Assembly: GCA_002483365.1 (NCBI GenBank)
Contig: DLHT01000006.1
Span: 307,524 to 371,523 of the forward strand
Length of the DNA stretch: 64,000 nucleotides
Source of the DNA: Cellvibrio sp. UBA7661
Lineage (GTDB): Bacteria; Pseudomonadota; Gammaproteobacteria; Pseudomonadales; Cellvibrionaceae
Direction of reading: 5' to 3'
Part shown: positions 1-8,770 of the stretch, in pieces
How the letters are laid out: the number at the start of each line of letters is the position of its first letter
How positions within the stretch are numbered: the first letter of the stretch is position 1
Position numbers and translations under genes: made by a program
Notes under the pieces: generated by a model
The model's database searches: none
Seen by the model: only the letters and a program-made list of their open reading frames with translations
Told to the model about the DNA's origin: nothing

Positions 1-332
1 TGAAACGATTGAATAAACACCGCGCTATAAAGCAAATCGGCCGGACGCCAACGGAACGAAACCTGCTCGGCGCGATAACGAATCGTTTGCGGTTGTTTTT
101 GTATTTGGTTTTCAATGTTACTGTCGAGGGTTTGGTACTCGATAAATTCAATATCAAGACCGCGACGCAAATTGCCGGACATAGCGCCCAGTTGAATATC
201 CACCAAACCAGCAACACGCGTTACCAGCCAGTGACTACCGGTTTCGGTTTCTAACAGCGCGCTCACTGTCGCCAGCAGAATGATGCACAGCGCCAGGATA
301 CTGAAAAATATGTTGCGTAATTTTTTTAGCAT
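1..332 (-). CDS. tamB: TamB, N-terminal part (runs off left edge)
   Basis: Translocation and assembly module subunit TamB is an inner-membrane-anchored periplasmic bridge that works with the outer-membrane barrel TamA in envelope biogenesis. Only about 110 N-terminal residues lie in the window. They start MLKKLRNIFFSILALC, a short basic stretch followed by one hydrophobic anchor segment, then a region resembling the start of TamB (GSHWLVTRVAG, RYRAEQVSFRW). The ATG is 16 bases downstream of the tamA stop, so the two genes form one tamA-tamB operon, the usual arrangement. The identification rests on the anchor, the short match and the position after tamA. Confidence 0.85.
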   Translation of the reverse strand, partial: MLKKLRNIFFSILALCIILLATVSALLETETGSHWLVTRVAGLVDIQLGAMSGNLRRGLDIEFIEYQTLDSNIENQIQKQPQTIRYRAEQVSFRWRPADLLYSAVFIQSF

Positions 333-348
333 GGCTTACCCAACAACA

Positions 349-2190
349 TCATAAATCAGGCCCCATACTGACGTGTATCCGCCAACCTTTATCGCCATCC
401 AATGCCTGCGCAACATCCACACGAATGGGTCCAATCGGTGAAATCCAGCGCACACCGGCACCCGCTCCACGCATAACATCAATATCGGTATCGTTCGCGG
501 CATTACCTTGGTCAAAAAATGCAGCCACTGCCCAATTGGAATCTTCAAAGCGATAATCGTATTCAATACTGCTGACCAATAAATTATTACCGCCCTCAAC
601 AACTTCTTTGCCGTCCACTATTTTTATTGGACCGAGGGATTCGTAATCGTAACCGCGCACACTGGAATCACCACCGGCATAAAACCGCACCGACGCCGGT
701 ACGATGGAAAAACTATCGGTCTGTATCGTGCCCGTTTCAGCGCGCAACAAAACGCGCCCACCGGCAAAACCGGTGATGTATTTTGCACGTAAATGTAACT
801 TGATAAAGCTGAAATCTGATCCCAGACTTTGCGGTGAACCGGACAACTCTCCTTTGAACGACCAGCCGTACATTGGATAAGGCGAACCATCGGTTTGGGT
901 GCGGCTATAGGTCACCGAGGGAATAATTAAATCGGTACTGGTTTCCGGATCGGTTCCGATAATCGAATCTTCCTGTACATAATCCAGCGCATAAACATGC
1001 AGCCATCTATTAGCTTGGAAGTAGCTGTAACTGGCTCCGTAAATATCTTTTTCACTGCGCGAGGTATCGGTAATTTCTTTATCGTAACCGGTATAAATGC
1101 GTAAGAACTCATAGGCCGGGCGGCGCATGGGCACTGTGTATGTCAGCAAGGCTTCGGTTTTTTTCTCGGCCGCTTTTATATCGGCTGCAACAGAATGGCC
1201 GCGTTGGTTTACATAGCGGTCGTCAAATCCTAACAACAATCTTGGCCCGGTATCGGTTGCTGCGCCAAGACCGACGGAATATTCGCGGCGTTTACGTGCC
1301 TCCAACTGTATATCGACCGGCACTTTATTACCTTCAAGTTCTTGCAGGCTCGGAACAACACTAGCCACAGCAAAATAATTACTGGCATTGTAGAGATTTT
1401 TTAATTCCAACAAATTATCGGTGTCGTAGTAATCGCCTTCGTTAAAAGTGAAATAGCGGCGCAAAAAATCGTCGTCGAGAATATTGTGCTGTAAACGAAT
1501 TTCACCAATGCGATAGCGTGGCCCTGTGTCGTAAATCAGTTCGATAATCGCTGATTTTTCGGCGACATTAATCTTGATCTGCGAATGCTCAAATTCCGCA
1601 TCAAAATAACCGTGGGTTGCTGCCAGGGTTCCAAAGCGCGCTTTCAGGGTTTCGTAGCGGCCGTGATTTAATTTATTGCCAATTTTGATTCCGGGTTTTT
1701 CATACAGACTTTGAAAAATCGGATCCAACTTGCCTTCACCATTGATCTCAATACGTATCTCTTTCACCAACACCGGATCACCAGGCGTGAGGGTAATATC
1801 CAAGCCCCAACATTCTTTGTTTTTCAGTAATTTGGTTTCGTACTCCAGCTGGTAATACCCCAGCGCCTGGGCGGCGATCATCACTTCATTTTCTGCCTCG
1901 GCCAGCAGTGCCTGCAAACGCCAGAGCGGTGTTTTACAGCTTTCATCTGCCAATGACAGGTGCAACAAAATATTTTCGCGCAGGCTTTTGGTGCCGCCAT
2001 GCAATTCAATGTCTGGCGATGCCGCTTTTGCAGGCGCAATTGCCAGACACAACAGCAAGGCAGACGGCAGATATGCAGCTCTGTTCCATAAACGCGCAAG
2101 CACACGAGCAACAAGAGGCCGCAACCAACGAGGGCGCGGCAGTAAGCAGGACAGCGATGAAAATGAAGTCAGCAATTCCAGGATCTTCAC
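349..2190 (-). CDS. tamA: TamA, Omp85-family outer membrane assembly factor
   Basis: The 613-residue protein is the outer-membrane barrel subunit of the TamAB module. The N-terminus is long and basic, with a hydrophobic stretch ending near AKA at about residue 56, consistent with Sec export. Residues of about 60-310 hold POTRA-like repeats and residues of about 310-613 form the Omp85 barrel. The barrel shows the conserved VRGY motif near residue 510 and ends with the typical VRWISPIGPIRVDVA segment. The length is close to the family norm of about 580-600. It precedes tamB on the same strand. The N-terminus is longer than usual, so a later start is possible. Confidence 0.92.
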   Translation of the reverse strand: MKILELLTSFSSLSCLLPRPRWLRPLVARVLARLWNRAAYLPSALLLCLAIAPAKAASPDIELHGGTKSLRENILLHLSLADESCKTPLWRLQALLAEAENEVMIAAQALGYYQLEYETKLLKNKECWGLDITLTPGDPVLVKEIRIEINGEGKLDPIFQSLYEKPGIKIGNKLNHGRYETLKARFGTLAATHGYFDAEFEHSQIKINVAEKSAIIELIYDTGPRYRIGEIRLQHNILDDDFLRRYFTFNEGDYYDTDNLLELKNLYNASNYFAVASVVPSLQELEGNKVPVDIQLEARKRREYSVGLGAATDTGPRLLLGFDDRYVNQRGHSVAADIKAAEKKTEALLTYTVPMRRPAYEFLRIYTGYDKEITDTSRSEKDIYGASYSYFQANRWLHVYALDYVQEDSIIGTDPETSTDLIIPSVTYSRTQTDGSPYPMYGWSFKGELSGSPQSLGSDFSFIKLHLRAKYITGFAGGRVLLRAETGTIQTDSFSIVPASVRFYAGGDSSVRGYDYESLGPIKIVDGKEVVEGGNNLLVSSIEYDYRFEDSNWAVAAFFDQGNAANDTDIDVMRGAGAGVRWISPIGPIRVDVAQALDGDKGWRIHVSMGPDL

Positions 2191-2337
2191 AGTGGGATAC
2201 GGCGTATTAAGGAAATAGAAGGTACTTTAACTGCTAAAGACAAACGCTAAAAGGCCAATTTTGTGACAATCTTGTTCGGGTAATTGTTCCTGCTGGCCGC
2301 TATAATCCAGTTTTTACTTTCCTGCTGGATCTTCTTT

Positions 2338-3186
2338 ATGCTCAGTTATCGCCACGGCTTCCACGCTGGCAATTTTGCCGATGTGCTCAAACACACTGTA
2401 CTGGTCCACACGTTGGAGTACATGACGCAAAAAGAAAAGCCACTGCGCATCATCGATACCCATGCCGGTGCCGGTGTATACAAGTTGGGCGGATATCAGG
2501 CACAAAAAAATCGCGAATACGATAATGGTATTACCCGTTTGTGGGGCTGCACCAATCCCCCTGCGGCGATCGCCCGCTATCTTGAGCAGGTACGTGCGGT
2601 CAATGGTGGTGAGCGCTTGCAGTTGTATCCCGGCTCTCCGCTGTTTGCGCAAAACCTGATGCGCCCTATCGACCGTTTATTTCTGCACGAACTTCATCCG
2701 GCTGATTTCCAAATGCTGAGTGAATGCATGCAGGGCGATAAACGCATTAAAGTCGATGAGACTGATGGCTTTGCAGGCCTGCAAGCACTTTTGCCACCGC
2801 CGGATCGACGCGCCTTGGTGTTGATTGATCCTTCATACGAAGTCAAAAGTGATTACCAATTATTGGTCAAACAAATCGTGCAAGCGCACAAACGTTTTGC
2901 GACAGGAACCTATGCAATTTGGTATCCCGTGGTATTACGTCAACGCATCGATGACCTTGAGCTTGCGCTAAAAAAATCCGGCATTAAAAATATCCAGCTG
3001 ATGGAATTTGGGCTGCATGCTGACCACCCGGAATACGGTATGACCTCCAGCGGAATGATTGTCATCAATCCCCCTTGGACACTCTGGGCAGCAATGGAGG
3101 AAACCCTGCCCTGGCTGGTGGATAACCTGAATACCGAAGAAGGCGATGCGTTTTATCGCCTGGAACAATTGGTTCCCGAGAAATAA
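2338..3186 (+). CDS. rlmJ: RlmJ, 23S rRNA adenine-2030 N6-methyltransferase
   Basis: This SAM-dependent methyltransferase modifies A2030 of 23S rRNA. The ATG at 2338 gives MLSYRHGFHAGNFADVLKH, which matches the conserved N-terminus of RlmJ, and a 282-residue product (E. coli 280). The frame stays open upstream from a TTG at 2284, but those 18 residues are hydrophobic and foreign to the family, so they were left out. The motif IDPSYE at about residue 160 corresponds to the catalytic D/N-P-P-Y-type motif, here with Ser in the third position. The gene is divergent from tamA across about 150 bases that should contain both promoters. Confidence 0.93.
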   Translation: MLSYRHGFHAGNFADVLKHTVLVHTLEYMTQKEKPLRIIDTHAGAGVYKLGGYQAQKNREYDNGITRLWGCTNPPAAIARYLEQVRAVNGGERLQLYPGSPLFAQNLMRPIDRLFLHELHPADFQMLSECMQGDKRIKVDETDGFAGLQALLPPPDRRALVLIDPSYEVKSDYQLLVKQIVQAHKRFATGTYAIWYPVVLRQRIDDLELALKKSGIKNIQLMEFGLHADHPEYGMTSSGMIVINPPWTLWAAMEETLPWLVDNLNTEEGDAFYRLEQLVPEK

Positions 3187-3237
3187 TGGCACGCGAAATG
3201 ATGGATTAAAAAGCAACGAGACAGAGATAACCGCAGC

Positions 3238-3633
3238 ATGAACGAAAAAGCGAACAAAACATCCGACACCATGAGCACAGCCAAACGCGCCGCGATTTTG
3301 TCTGCAACCATATTCCCCGGTGCCGGTTTATTTTTTTTACGCCGCTATGTGCGCGGCTGTATTTTCGCGGTGCCCGCAGCATTGATTATTATCATGTTGT
3401 TTAAAAATTTATTTACCGTTGCCTTCCGTTTGAATGCCGAATTGCAGGAAAAAGCGGACAAGGGAGTATTTGATTTTGATGTTGCTTATCTTGCCAGTGA
3501 ACTACACGGCGCATTTTTTTCATCGCCCTATTGGGATGATGGCAAATGGTTATTGTTGGCAAGCTGGGTATTGAGCATTATCAGCTCCTACTATGCCGGA
3601 CAAAAAATAGATCAAGCCAAACAATCACACTAA
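3238..3633 (+). CDS. Small membrane protein, function unknown
   Basis: The 131-residue protein is not assigned to a named family. It has a polar N-terminus of about 17 residues, then hydrophobic segments at about residues 18-35 and 43-60 containing FPGAG and FFLRRYVRG, an acidic middle section and a final membrane segment near residues 105-122. Three transmembrane helices are likely. It lies 51 bases after rlmJ and 13 bases before the DUF486 gene on the same strand, so co-transcription is likely. An internal Met at codon 12 is an alternative start, but no better ribosome site is seen there. Confidence 0.75.
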   Translation: MNEKANKTSDTMSTAKRAAILSATIFPGAGLFFLRRYVRGCIFAVPAALIIIMLFKNLFTVAFRLNAELQEKADKGVFDFDVAYLASELHGAFFSSPYWDDGKWLLLASWVLSIISSYYAGQKIDQAKQSH

Positions 3634-3646
3634 CGGAGCAATCTAC

Positions 3647-4000
3647 ATGCAAGCTTCATTTATCGCGATTGGCCTTTTGTTTTGCAGCAATATTTTTATG
3701 ACCTTCGCGTGGTATGCGCACTTAAAAGAACTCAACCAAAAACCCTGGATTATTGCGGCCCTGGTCAGCTGGGGTATAGCGCTGTTTGAATATTTATTGC
3801 AAGTTCCCGCCAACCGTATTGGCTATACGGTAATGAATGTTGGCCAACTAAAAATATTGCAAGAAGTCATTACCCTGAGTGTATTTGTACCCTTCGCGGT
3901 TTTTTATATGAAAGAACCCCTGAAACTGGATTACCTTTGGGCGGGCTTATGCCTTTTAGGTGCCGTTTTCTTTATGTTTAGAGATAAATTAACGGGATAA
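3647..4000 (+). CDS. DUF486 / DMT-superfamily small membrane protein
   Basis: The 117-residue protein has four predicted transmembrane helices. The conserved core includes FMTFAWYAHL near the N-terminus, LVSWGIALFEYLLQVPANRIG in the middle and a C-terminal FMFRDK. This matches the DUF486 family, small proteins of drug/metabolite-transporter type whose substrate is unknown. A ribosome site (GGAG) precedes the ATG. It is the last gene of a short plus-strand run after rlmJ. Confidence 0.85.
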   Translation: MQASFIAIGLLFCSNIFMTFAWYAHLKELNQKPWIIAALVSWGIALFEYLLQVPANRIGYTVMNVGQLKILQEVITLSVFVPFAVFYMKEPLKLDYLWAGLCLLGAVFFMFRDKLTG

Positions 4001-4182
4001 CCCGCAATAACCCTCGAATGGCCGCTGTATTTCCCTTGGCGGCTAGCACTTCACGCGGGATCGTCTATACCTAAAGACAAACTCGGGGTTTATCCGGGAT
4101 AGCGAACAGGAGCGCTAACCATTCCCATAATCACGGACACATTTGCCCCACTGGTTAAAAATTCATTAACTCAAGGTGTCAC

Positions 4183-6090
4183 GTGAACAACCCCAACCGC
4201 TCTTTATCGCCACCACACTCCAGCCAGCAAGAATTCACCCGTCAAAAAATCAAGCGCCTGATACAAATACTGCGCATTACCCAGATCGCGTTATTGCTGG
4301 TTAGCATCATGACAATCAGCACCGGCCGCTACAGCGATTCCATCATCATGATGGCTACCGGAATTTTTCTATTCAGTGTTGATTGGGCGATTTACAAAAA
4401 ACACCCGGTAACCGCGACCGCCATTTTTTTATGCTCACTCACCATGATGCTGTCTTACCTTGCCTGGACTGGCAGTGGCATCCGCGACGGTGCCCTATTG
4501 GGTTATTGTGGAGTTTTGATCTTTGCCGCCATGCTCGGCAATAAACGATTGTTGGTGGTATTGCTTTGCATCATGGTAGTGATGTTGATGAGCATCGCTT
4601 ACGTTAATGAATACGGTATTCATCGCAACGTCATCGCCCCCATTAACTTGATCACCGGCAGCATTACTGCCATTATTTTGATTGTGATTGGTTTTGCAGT
4701 GTGGATGATCGCACACGACTACCGCTCCGCACTGGATGAACTCGCACGCGAGAACGAACGCGTCAAAAACGCCAAAACCCATATTGAACATATGGCGATG
4801 CACGACCCATTAACCGGCTTATGCAACCGCATGATGGCGCAGCGCAATTTCGATAAATTATTCCGCAATGCACGCGCGCGACACGATCTGCTCGGCCTTA
4901 TTTTTATTGATCTCGATAACTTAAAACCGATCAACGATTCACTCGGGCATCAGGCAGGCGACCAAATTCTCAAAGAAGTTGCGCTGCGTTTACTCAGTTA
5001 CACCAAAGATGCCGACCGCGTGTGCCGCTACGGTGGCGATGAATTTATTGTGTTTATGCCGCACATCCAAACCGCTGAGCAAGTATCGCAAGCGAGTCTG
5101 GAAATTTTGCAGTTGGTCTCTGAAAATTATCTCTACCGCAATATTGAAATTTTTTGCACCTGTTCGATTGGTATTGCCTTGGCACCACAAGATGGCGATG
5201 ACCTGGACACGCTGATTAAAAAAGCTGATATCGCGATGTACCACTCCAAAGATTCCGGCCGCAACAGTTTCCGTTTTTTTAATCCGGCGATTAGCCGCAA
5301 CATGCTGGAGCACATCAGTTTAATTTCCGGTATGCGCAAAGCGCTGCAAGAAAACCAGTTCAGTCTTCACTATCAACCTAAAATCAATTTGCAAACCAAT
5401 GAAATTTGCGGATTGGAAGCATTGCTGCGCTGGCACCACCCGGAGCAAGGTTATATTTCCCCTGCCACCTTTATTCCACTGGCAGAATCATCCGGTTTGA
5501 TTATCCAATTAGGCGAATGGGTCATTATTGAAGCCTGCGAACAAGCCAAACGTTGGTACGACCAAGGTCTGCTGGAATTTGCAGTCGCTGTAAATATTTC
5601 TTCGATCCAATTCAAGCGCGGCAATATCGATACTATTGTGCTGGGCTCACTCGCCGCCAGCGGATTACCGCCGCAATATCTGGAGCTGGAGCTCACCGAG
5701 TCCTTATTGATTGAAGACAGCGAACGGCTTTCCACCACCTTATCGGCGCTGCGCGCAGAAGGTGTGCATTTATCGATTGATGATTTTGGAACAGGCTATT
5801 CCAATCTGGGTTATTTGAAGAAATTTGAAGTAGAAGCACTCAAGATTGACCAATCATTTGTGCGCAAAATGGATGACCAAACCGGCGATGCGGCGATTGT
5901 GCGCGCGATCATCCAAATGTCTGCCAGCCTCGGTTTAAAAACTATCGCCGAGGGTGTGGAAGATGCCAGCACCGCCGCCCTCTTGCGCAGCCTTGGCTGC
6001 ACCCAAGCCCAAGGTTATTACTGGGCGCGCCCCATGCCCGCCGATGAAGTGCCCGGTTTTATCGAATTTTGGCGCAAAGACCAGGAATAA
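4183..6090 (+). CDS. Membrane GGDEF-EAL cyclic-di-GMP protein
   Basis: The 635-residue protein probably makes or degrades cyclic di-GMP. The N-terminal 190 residues hold about six transmembrane helices, then a short helical linker. A GGDEF domain follows (DPLTG near 208, intact GGDEF signature at 284-288), then an EAL domain (EALLRW at 412, NISSIQF, ELTES, DDFGTGYS at 533, EGVE). All the usual EAL metal and catalytic motifs are visible, so both domains look potentially active. The start is a GTG with AAGGTG a few bases upstream. No sensory domain other than the membrane region is recognised. Confidence 0.9.
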   Translation: MNNPNRSLSPPHSSQQEFTRQKIKRLIQILRITQIALLLVSIMTISTGRYSDSIIMMATGIFLFSVDWAIYKKHPVTATAIFLCSLTMMLSYLAWTGSGIRDGALLGYCGVLIFAAMLGNKRLLVVLLCIMVVMLMSIAYVNEYGIHRNVIAPINLITGSITAIILIVIGFAVWMIAHDYRSALDELARENERVKNAKTHIEHMAMHDPLTGLCNRMMAQRNFDKLFRNARARHDLLGLIFIDLDNLKPINDSLGHQAGDQILKEVALRLLSYTKDADRVCRYGGDEFIVFMPHIQTAEQVSQASLEILQLVSENYLYRNIEIFCTCSIGIALAPQDGDDLDTLIKKADIAMYHSKDSGRNSFRFFNPAISRNMLEHISLISGMRKALQENQFSLHYQPKINLQTNEICGLEALLRWHHPEQGYISPATFIPLAESSGLIIQLGEWVIIEACEQAKRWYDQGLLEFAVAVNISSIQFKRGNIDTIVLGSLAASGLPPQYLELELTESLLIEDSERLSTTLSALRAEGVHLSIDDFGTGYSNLGYLKKFEVEALKIDQSFVRKMDDQTGDAAIVRAIIQMSASLGLKTIAEGVEDASTAALLRSLGCTQAQGYYWARPMPADEVPGFIEFWRKDQE

Positions 6091-6120
6091 AAATTCCTAT
6101 TACGCCTGTAAAAAACCCAT

Positions 6121-6132
6121 CTAGTATACTAG
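6121..6132. promoter_or_regulatory. 12-bp perfect palindrome upstream of the xylanase gene
   Basis: CTAGTATACTAG is a perfect palindrome 74 bases upstream of the xylanase start. It contains TATACT, which resembles a -10 hexamer, so it could be an operator overlapping a promoter. No good -35 box was found at the right distance. It is a candidate site only. Confidence 0.35.
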
Positions 6133-6205
6133 TGCGTTTGATTTGATTCGTATCAGTGCTTTACTCAATAGGCTCAACCACTACACACAGATGGAGGACA
6201 TCCAC

Positions 6206-7057
6206 TTGAAACATTCTTTCGGTTTTAAAACAGCGCTTTTGCTCGCCTCATTCAGCATCGCAAGCTGTTCAAAGCAACAACCAGCAGCCACTACAACTGA
6301 AGCTCAAACTCCAGCGGAGACTCAAGCAGTTGCAGCAAGTCAGGTGCAGACAAGCGGTATCGAAAAATACCAAGCCTATACCCAAAAATTCACCGACAAC
6401 ACCACCATCACCCAAAACCACGCCACCGGCCATGTGGGTAACCTTTTCTTTACGCATTGGAAAGACGGCGGCACAACCTCATTAACCATGAGCCCCGATG
6501 GTGCCTTTAGCGTGAGCTGGCAAGGCGGCGGCTACAATTATGTCGGCGGCCCGGGCTGGCACTATGGCGATACCAACAGAGTGATTGGTTATCGCTTCAA
6601 TGAAGACAGCGGTGCTAGCTACATCACCTTATACGGCTGGGGATACGACAAAAACATGTCCGCCTCAGATCCGGCTCACTTGGTTGAGTATTACATCCTG
6701 CAGCGCTGGACTTACGACCCCAGCAAAGACGGCGTATTCGGAAAAACGTTTGTCAGTGGCGGCGTGGAATATTCCACCTACCGTTCAATTCGGGAGCAAA
6801 AACCTTCCATCAATGGCCCGACCACTTTCTATCAATACTGGAGCAAACCCAAAGAGCAATTACCACTCGGGCAAGATCATAAAATTATCTTCGCCGACCA
6901 CGTAAAAGCCTGGGCCGATAGCGGTTGGCTTCTTCCTGACATGAATAACTTCAACGCCAGCGATGATCCTACCTACCAAGTGATGGCCGTTGAAGTTTTC
7001 AACCCACCACAAGACGGCACCGCTTCTGGCAAAGTATGGGATGAATCTGCAAAATAA
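6206..7057 (+). CDS. GH11 endo-1,4-beta-xylanase, lipoprotein
   Basis: This enzyme cleaves beta-1,4-xylan. Reading from a TTG at 6206, with GGAGGA eight bases upstream, the product is 283 residues. It starts MKHSFGFKTALLLASFSIASC, a textbook lipoprotein signal with lipobox IASC. After a Thr/Ala/Gln-rich linker of about 35 residues comes a GH11 fold. SVSWQGGGYNYVGG matches the family's N-terminal strands, Glu161 in LVEYYIL is the expected nucleophile and Glu263 in MAVEVFN the acid/base. No carbohydrate-binding module is present. Longer readings from upstream lack the ribosome-site spacing and would bury the signal. A strong terminator follows. Confidence 0.9.
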   Translation: MKHSFGFKTALLLASFSIASCSKQQPAATTTEAQTPAETQAVAASQVQTSGIEKYQAYTQKFTDNTTITQNHATGHVGNLFFTHWKDGGTTSLTMSPDGAFSVSWQGGGYNYVGGPGWHYGDTNRVIGYRFNEDSGASYITLYGWGYDKNMSASDPAHLVEYYILQRWTYDPSKDGVFGKTFVSGGVEYSTYRSIREQKPSINGPTTFYQYWSKPKEQLPLGQDHKIIFADHVKAWADSGWLLPDMNNFNASDDPTYQVMAVEVFNPPQDGTASGKVWDESAK

Positions 7058-7067
7058 ATGAATGAAT

Positions 7068-7104
7068 AAAAAACGCCGTGCGATTATCTCCCACGGCGTT
7101 TTTT
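7068..7104 (+). terminator. Rho-independent terminator after the xylanase gene
   Basis: The arms AACGCCGTG and CACGGCGTT pair, with an A-run before and a T6 run after the stem. It lies 10 bases after the xylanase stop. Confidence 0.85.
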
Positions 7105-7160
7105 ACATTCCAACGTAAGGAAGCACCATGAACGATGACAGCGATTTGCTTTCAATCAGA

Positions 7161-7454
7161 TTAATGCTGGGTGACGGGATGAAATTCCAATTTTAAGCCT
7201 AATGCCCCAGCCACTTTCATGACAGTTTCAAATTGTGGTTTTGCACCGGGAGTAAGCGCCTTATATAAGCTCGCACGGGCTAAACCAGAGTCTTTGGCTA
7301 ATTGAGTCATGCTGCGAGCATTGGCAACGTCTTTAAGCGCCACAAGTAAAAGTTCAGTATCGCCACTTTCAATTGCAGCATTTAAATAAGCCGCAATAGT
7401 TTCTTCATCTTTTAAATAGTCGGCTGCATCAAACGGGGTAAATGTAGGCTTCAT
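7161..7454 (-). CDS. HigA-like antitoxin (COG3636 type)
   Basis: The 97-residue DNA-binding protein has a helix-turn-helix around residues 48-75 (SMTQLAKDSGLARASLYKAL), preceded by a conserved DAADYLKDEETIAAYL segment typical of this addiction-module antidote family. It is read after the toxin gene with three bases between them and an AAGGAA ribosome site inside the toxin tail. The antitoxin should neutralise the toxin and repress the pair's promoter. Identification is by motif and by pairing. Confidence 0.88.
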   Translation of the reverse strand: MKPTFTPFDAADYLKDEETIAAYLNAAIESGDTELLLVALKDVANARSMTQLAKDSGLARASLYKALTPGAKPQFETVMKVAGALGLKLEFHPVTQH

Positions 7455-7457
7455 GAA

Positions 7458-7754
7458 TTATTCCTTCATGGCTTTAGCCATGGCAATCGCATTATCAATA
7501 TCACGCTGCTGGCCTTTTTTAGTGCCGCCTAGCAACAGAAAGTAAACAACATTATCTGTGCGCCTGTAATAAATCCTGTAGCCAGGACCAACATGAATAC
7601 GCATTTCATAAACACCGCCACCTACGGGTGCATGATCACCAAAATTACCAATTTGGGCGCTACGTATTCGAGCCATCACTTGCGCTTTGGCAATTAAGTC
7701 CTTTAAGCCGATAAGCCACTTATCAAATTCCTGCGATTTAAGTACGGTATTCAT
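7458..7754 (-). CDS. RelE/ParE-type toxin (COG3657 type)
   Basis: The 98-residue type II toxin shows the family core GDHAPVGGGVYEMRIH and GPGYRIYY, and a C-terminal LLLGGTKKGQQRDI. Toxins of this family are generally mRNA interferases or gyrase poisons; which one applies here cannot be read from the sequence. The toxin gene comes first, as in higBA-type loci. The pair sits between the xylanase terminator and a GNAT gene. Confidence 0.88.
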   Translation of the reverse strand: MNTVLKSQEFDKWLIGLKDLIAKAQVMARIRSAQIGNFGDHAPVGGGVYEMRIHVGPGYRIYYRRTDNVVYFLLLGGTKKGQQRDIDNAIAMAKAMKE

Positions 7755-7844
7755 CTACCTTGGGATATCCATAAAAATACTAACCTTCCATAGTGTATCC
7801 AAGTGTAGACACTCTAGTTATTGCCTGCAACTCAATTCTGAGGG

Positions 7845-8303
7845 TCAAACAAGCACTTTTGTCATAAACGCGCTGTAAGGATCTTCCTGGTAGTCGCCGA
7901 ATGGGTCGCAGTATTCAAAGCCGAAGCGCTCATAAAGTTTGCGTGCAGGGAGGAAAAATTCTTGTGGGCCGGTTTCCAAACTCAGGCGATGGTATTTGCG
8001 CTCGGCGGCGACACTTAAAATATGTTCCATCAGTTTTACCGCCACACCTTTGCCGCGATAGGCATTGGCGGTGCGCATGGATTTAATTTCGGCGTGAGTC
8101 GCATCTAATTCTTTTATTGCACCGCAACCGGCTAACTGGTTGCCGTCCCACACTGACCAGAAGGTGATTTCCGGTTGGTGCAACTTTTCCAAGTCCAATG
8201 CGTGCACACTTTCGGGGGGCGATACGGCGTACATATCGTTCAGGTGTTCGGTGAGTATTTGTGCTACTTCGGGGCCGCGCAGGTCATCGATTTTAATCAG
8301 CAT
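7845..8303 (-). CDS. GNAT-family N-acetyltransferase
   Basis: The 152-residue protein carries the acetyl-CoA-binding motif RGKGVAVKLM near residues 93-102 and the C-terminal ARKLYERFGFEY seen in small GNAT enzymes. The substrate is unknown. An AAGGAA ribosome site precedes the ATG. The spacing to its neighbours (about 50 bases on one side and 90 on the other) is compatible with an operon from the MATE gene but does not prove it. Confidence 0.88.
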   Translation of the reverse strand: MLIKIDDLRGPEVAQILTEHLNDMYAVSPPESVHALDLEKLHQPEITFWSVWDGNQLAGCGAIKELDATHAEIKSMRTANAYRGKGVAVKLMEHILSVAAERKYHRLSLETGPQEFFLPARKLYERFGFEYCDPFGDYQEDPYSAFMTKVLV

Positions 8304-8351
8304 GGTTAATTCCTTTAGTGCATTTTTTTGTGAATTTTTTGCTTTGTTTTT

Positions 8352-8741
8352 TCAGTCAGTATCAATTCGCTGTGCATTAACTGCCAGCTGATACTGCTCT
8401 TGCGACCACACATTTCTGTTACACATACTTTTTAATTTAAAACCGGACAATGCTTTTAGTACAAGTTGCACTGATTCATCGGCGTGGGTTACAACGCTAG
8501 CGTTAGCTTGATGAATAAGCTCGCGGCCAAAATCGGTAAGGTAAATTTTATCGCCATCCAGATGGATAATGCTTGTATATAAAAATTTGTTAAACGCCGT
8601 TGCGAATTCTCCTAACGAGGGAATTTCACGGTTTATTGCGGCGCAACTGGCGACTAACTCTGTGCATTCAATATCAGCACCTTTGTCGGCATAGGAAATG
8701 CCAAGCAAAATGTGTGAATCCATCAAGGTAAATTTATGCAC
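8352..8741 (-). CDS. Hypothetical protein, possible winged-helix fold
   Basis: The 129-residue protein is not recognised. Residues of about 8-75 look like a winged helix: helices rich in Ala/Ile, then GDKIYLTDFGRELI, which resembles the wing and following helix of small DNA-binding domains. The gene starts 29 bases after the MATE stop on the same strand, so it is probably co-transcribed. A transcriptional role is a guess from secondary-structure pattern only. Confidence 0.6.
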   Translation of the reverse strand: MHKFTLMDSHILLGISYADKGADIECTELVASCAAINREIPSLGEFATAFNKFLYTSIIHLDGDKIYLTDFGRELIHQANASVVTHADESVQLVLKALSGFKLKSMCNRNVWSQEQYQLAVNAQRIDTD

Positions 8742-8770
8742 TGTTATTTCCGCTCAATTAGTTTTAGGGA

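Noticed and set aside
9..254. 81-codon frame on the plus strand at the left edge
   Set aside because: It is antisense to the tamB N-terminus, which matches a known family; no ribosome site or conservation is seen.
2284..2337. N-terminal extension of RlmJ from a TTG
   Set aside because: The extension is hydrophobic and absent from the family, which starts at MLSYRH.
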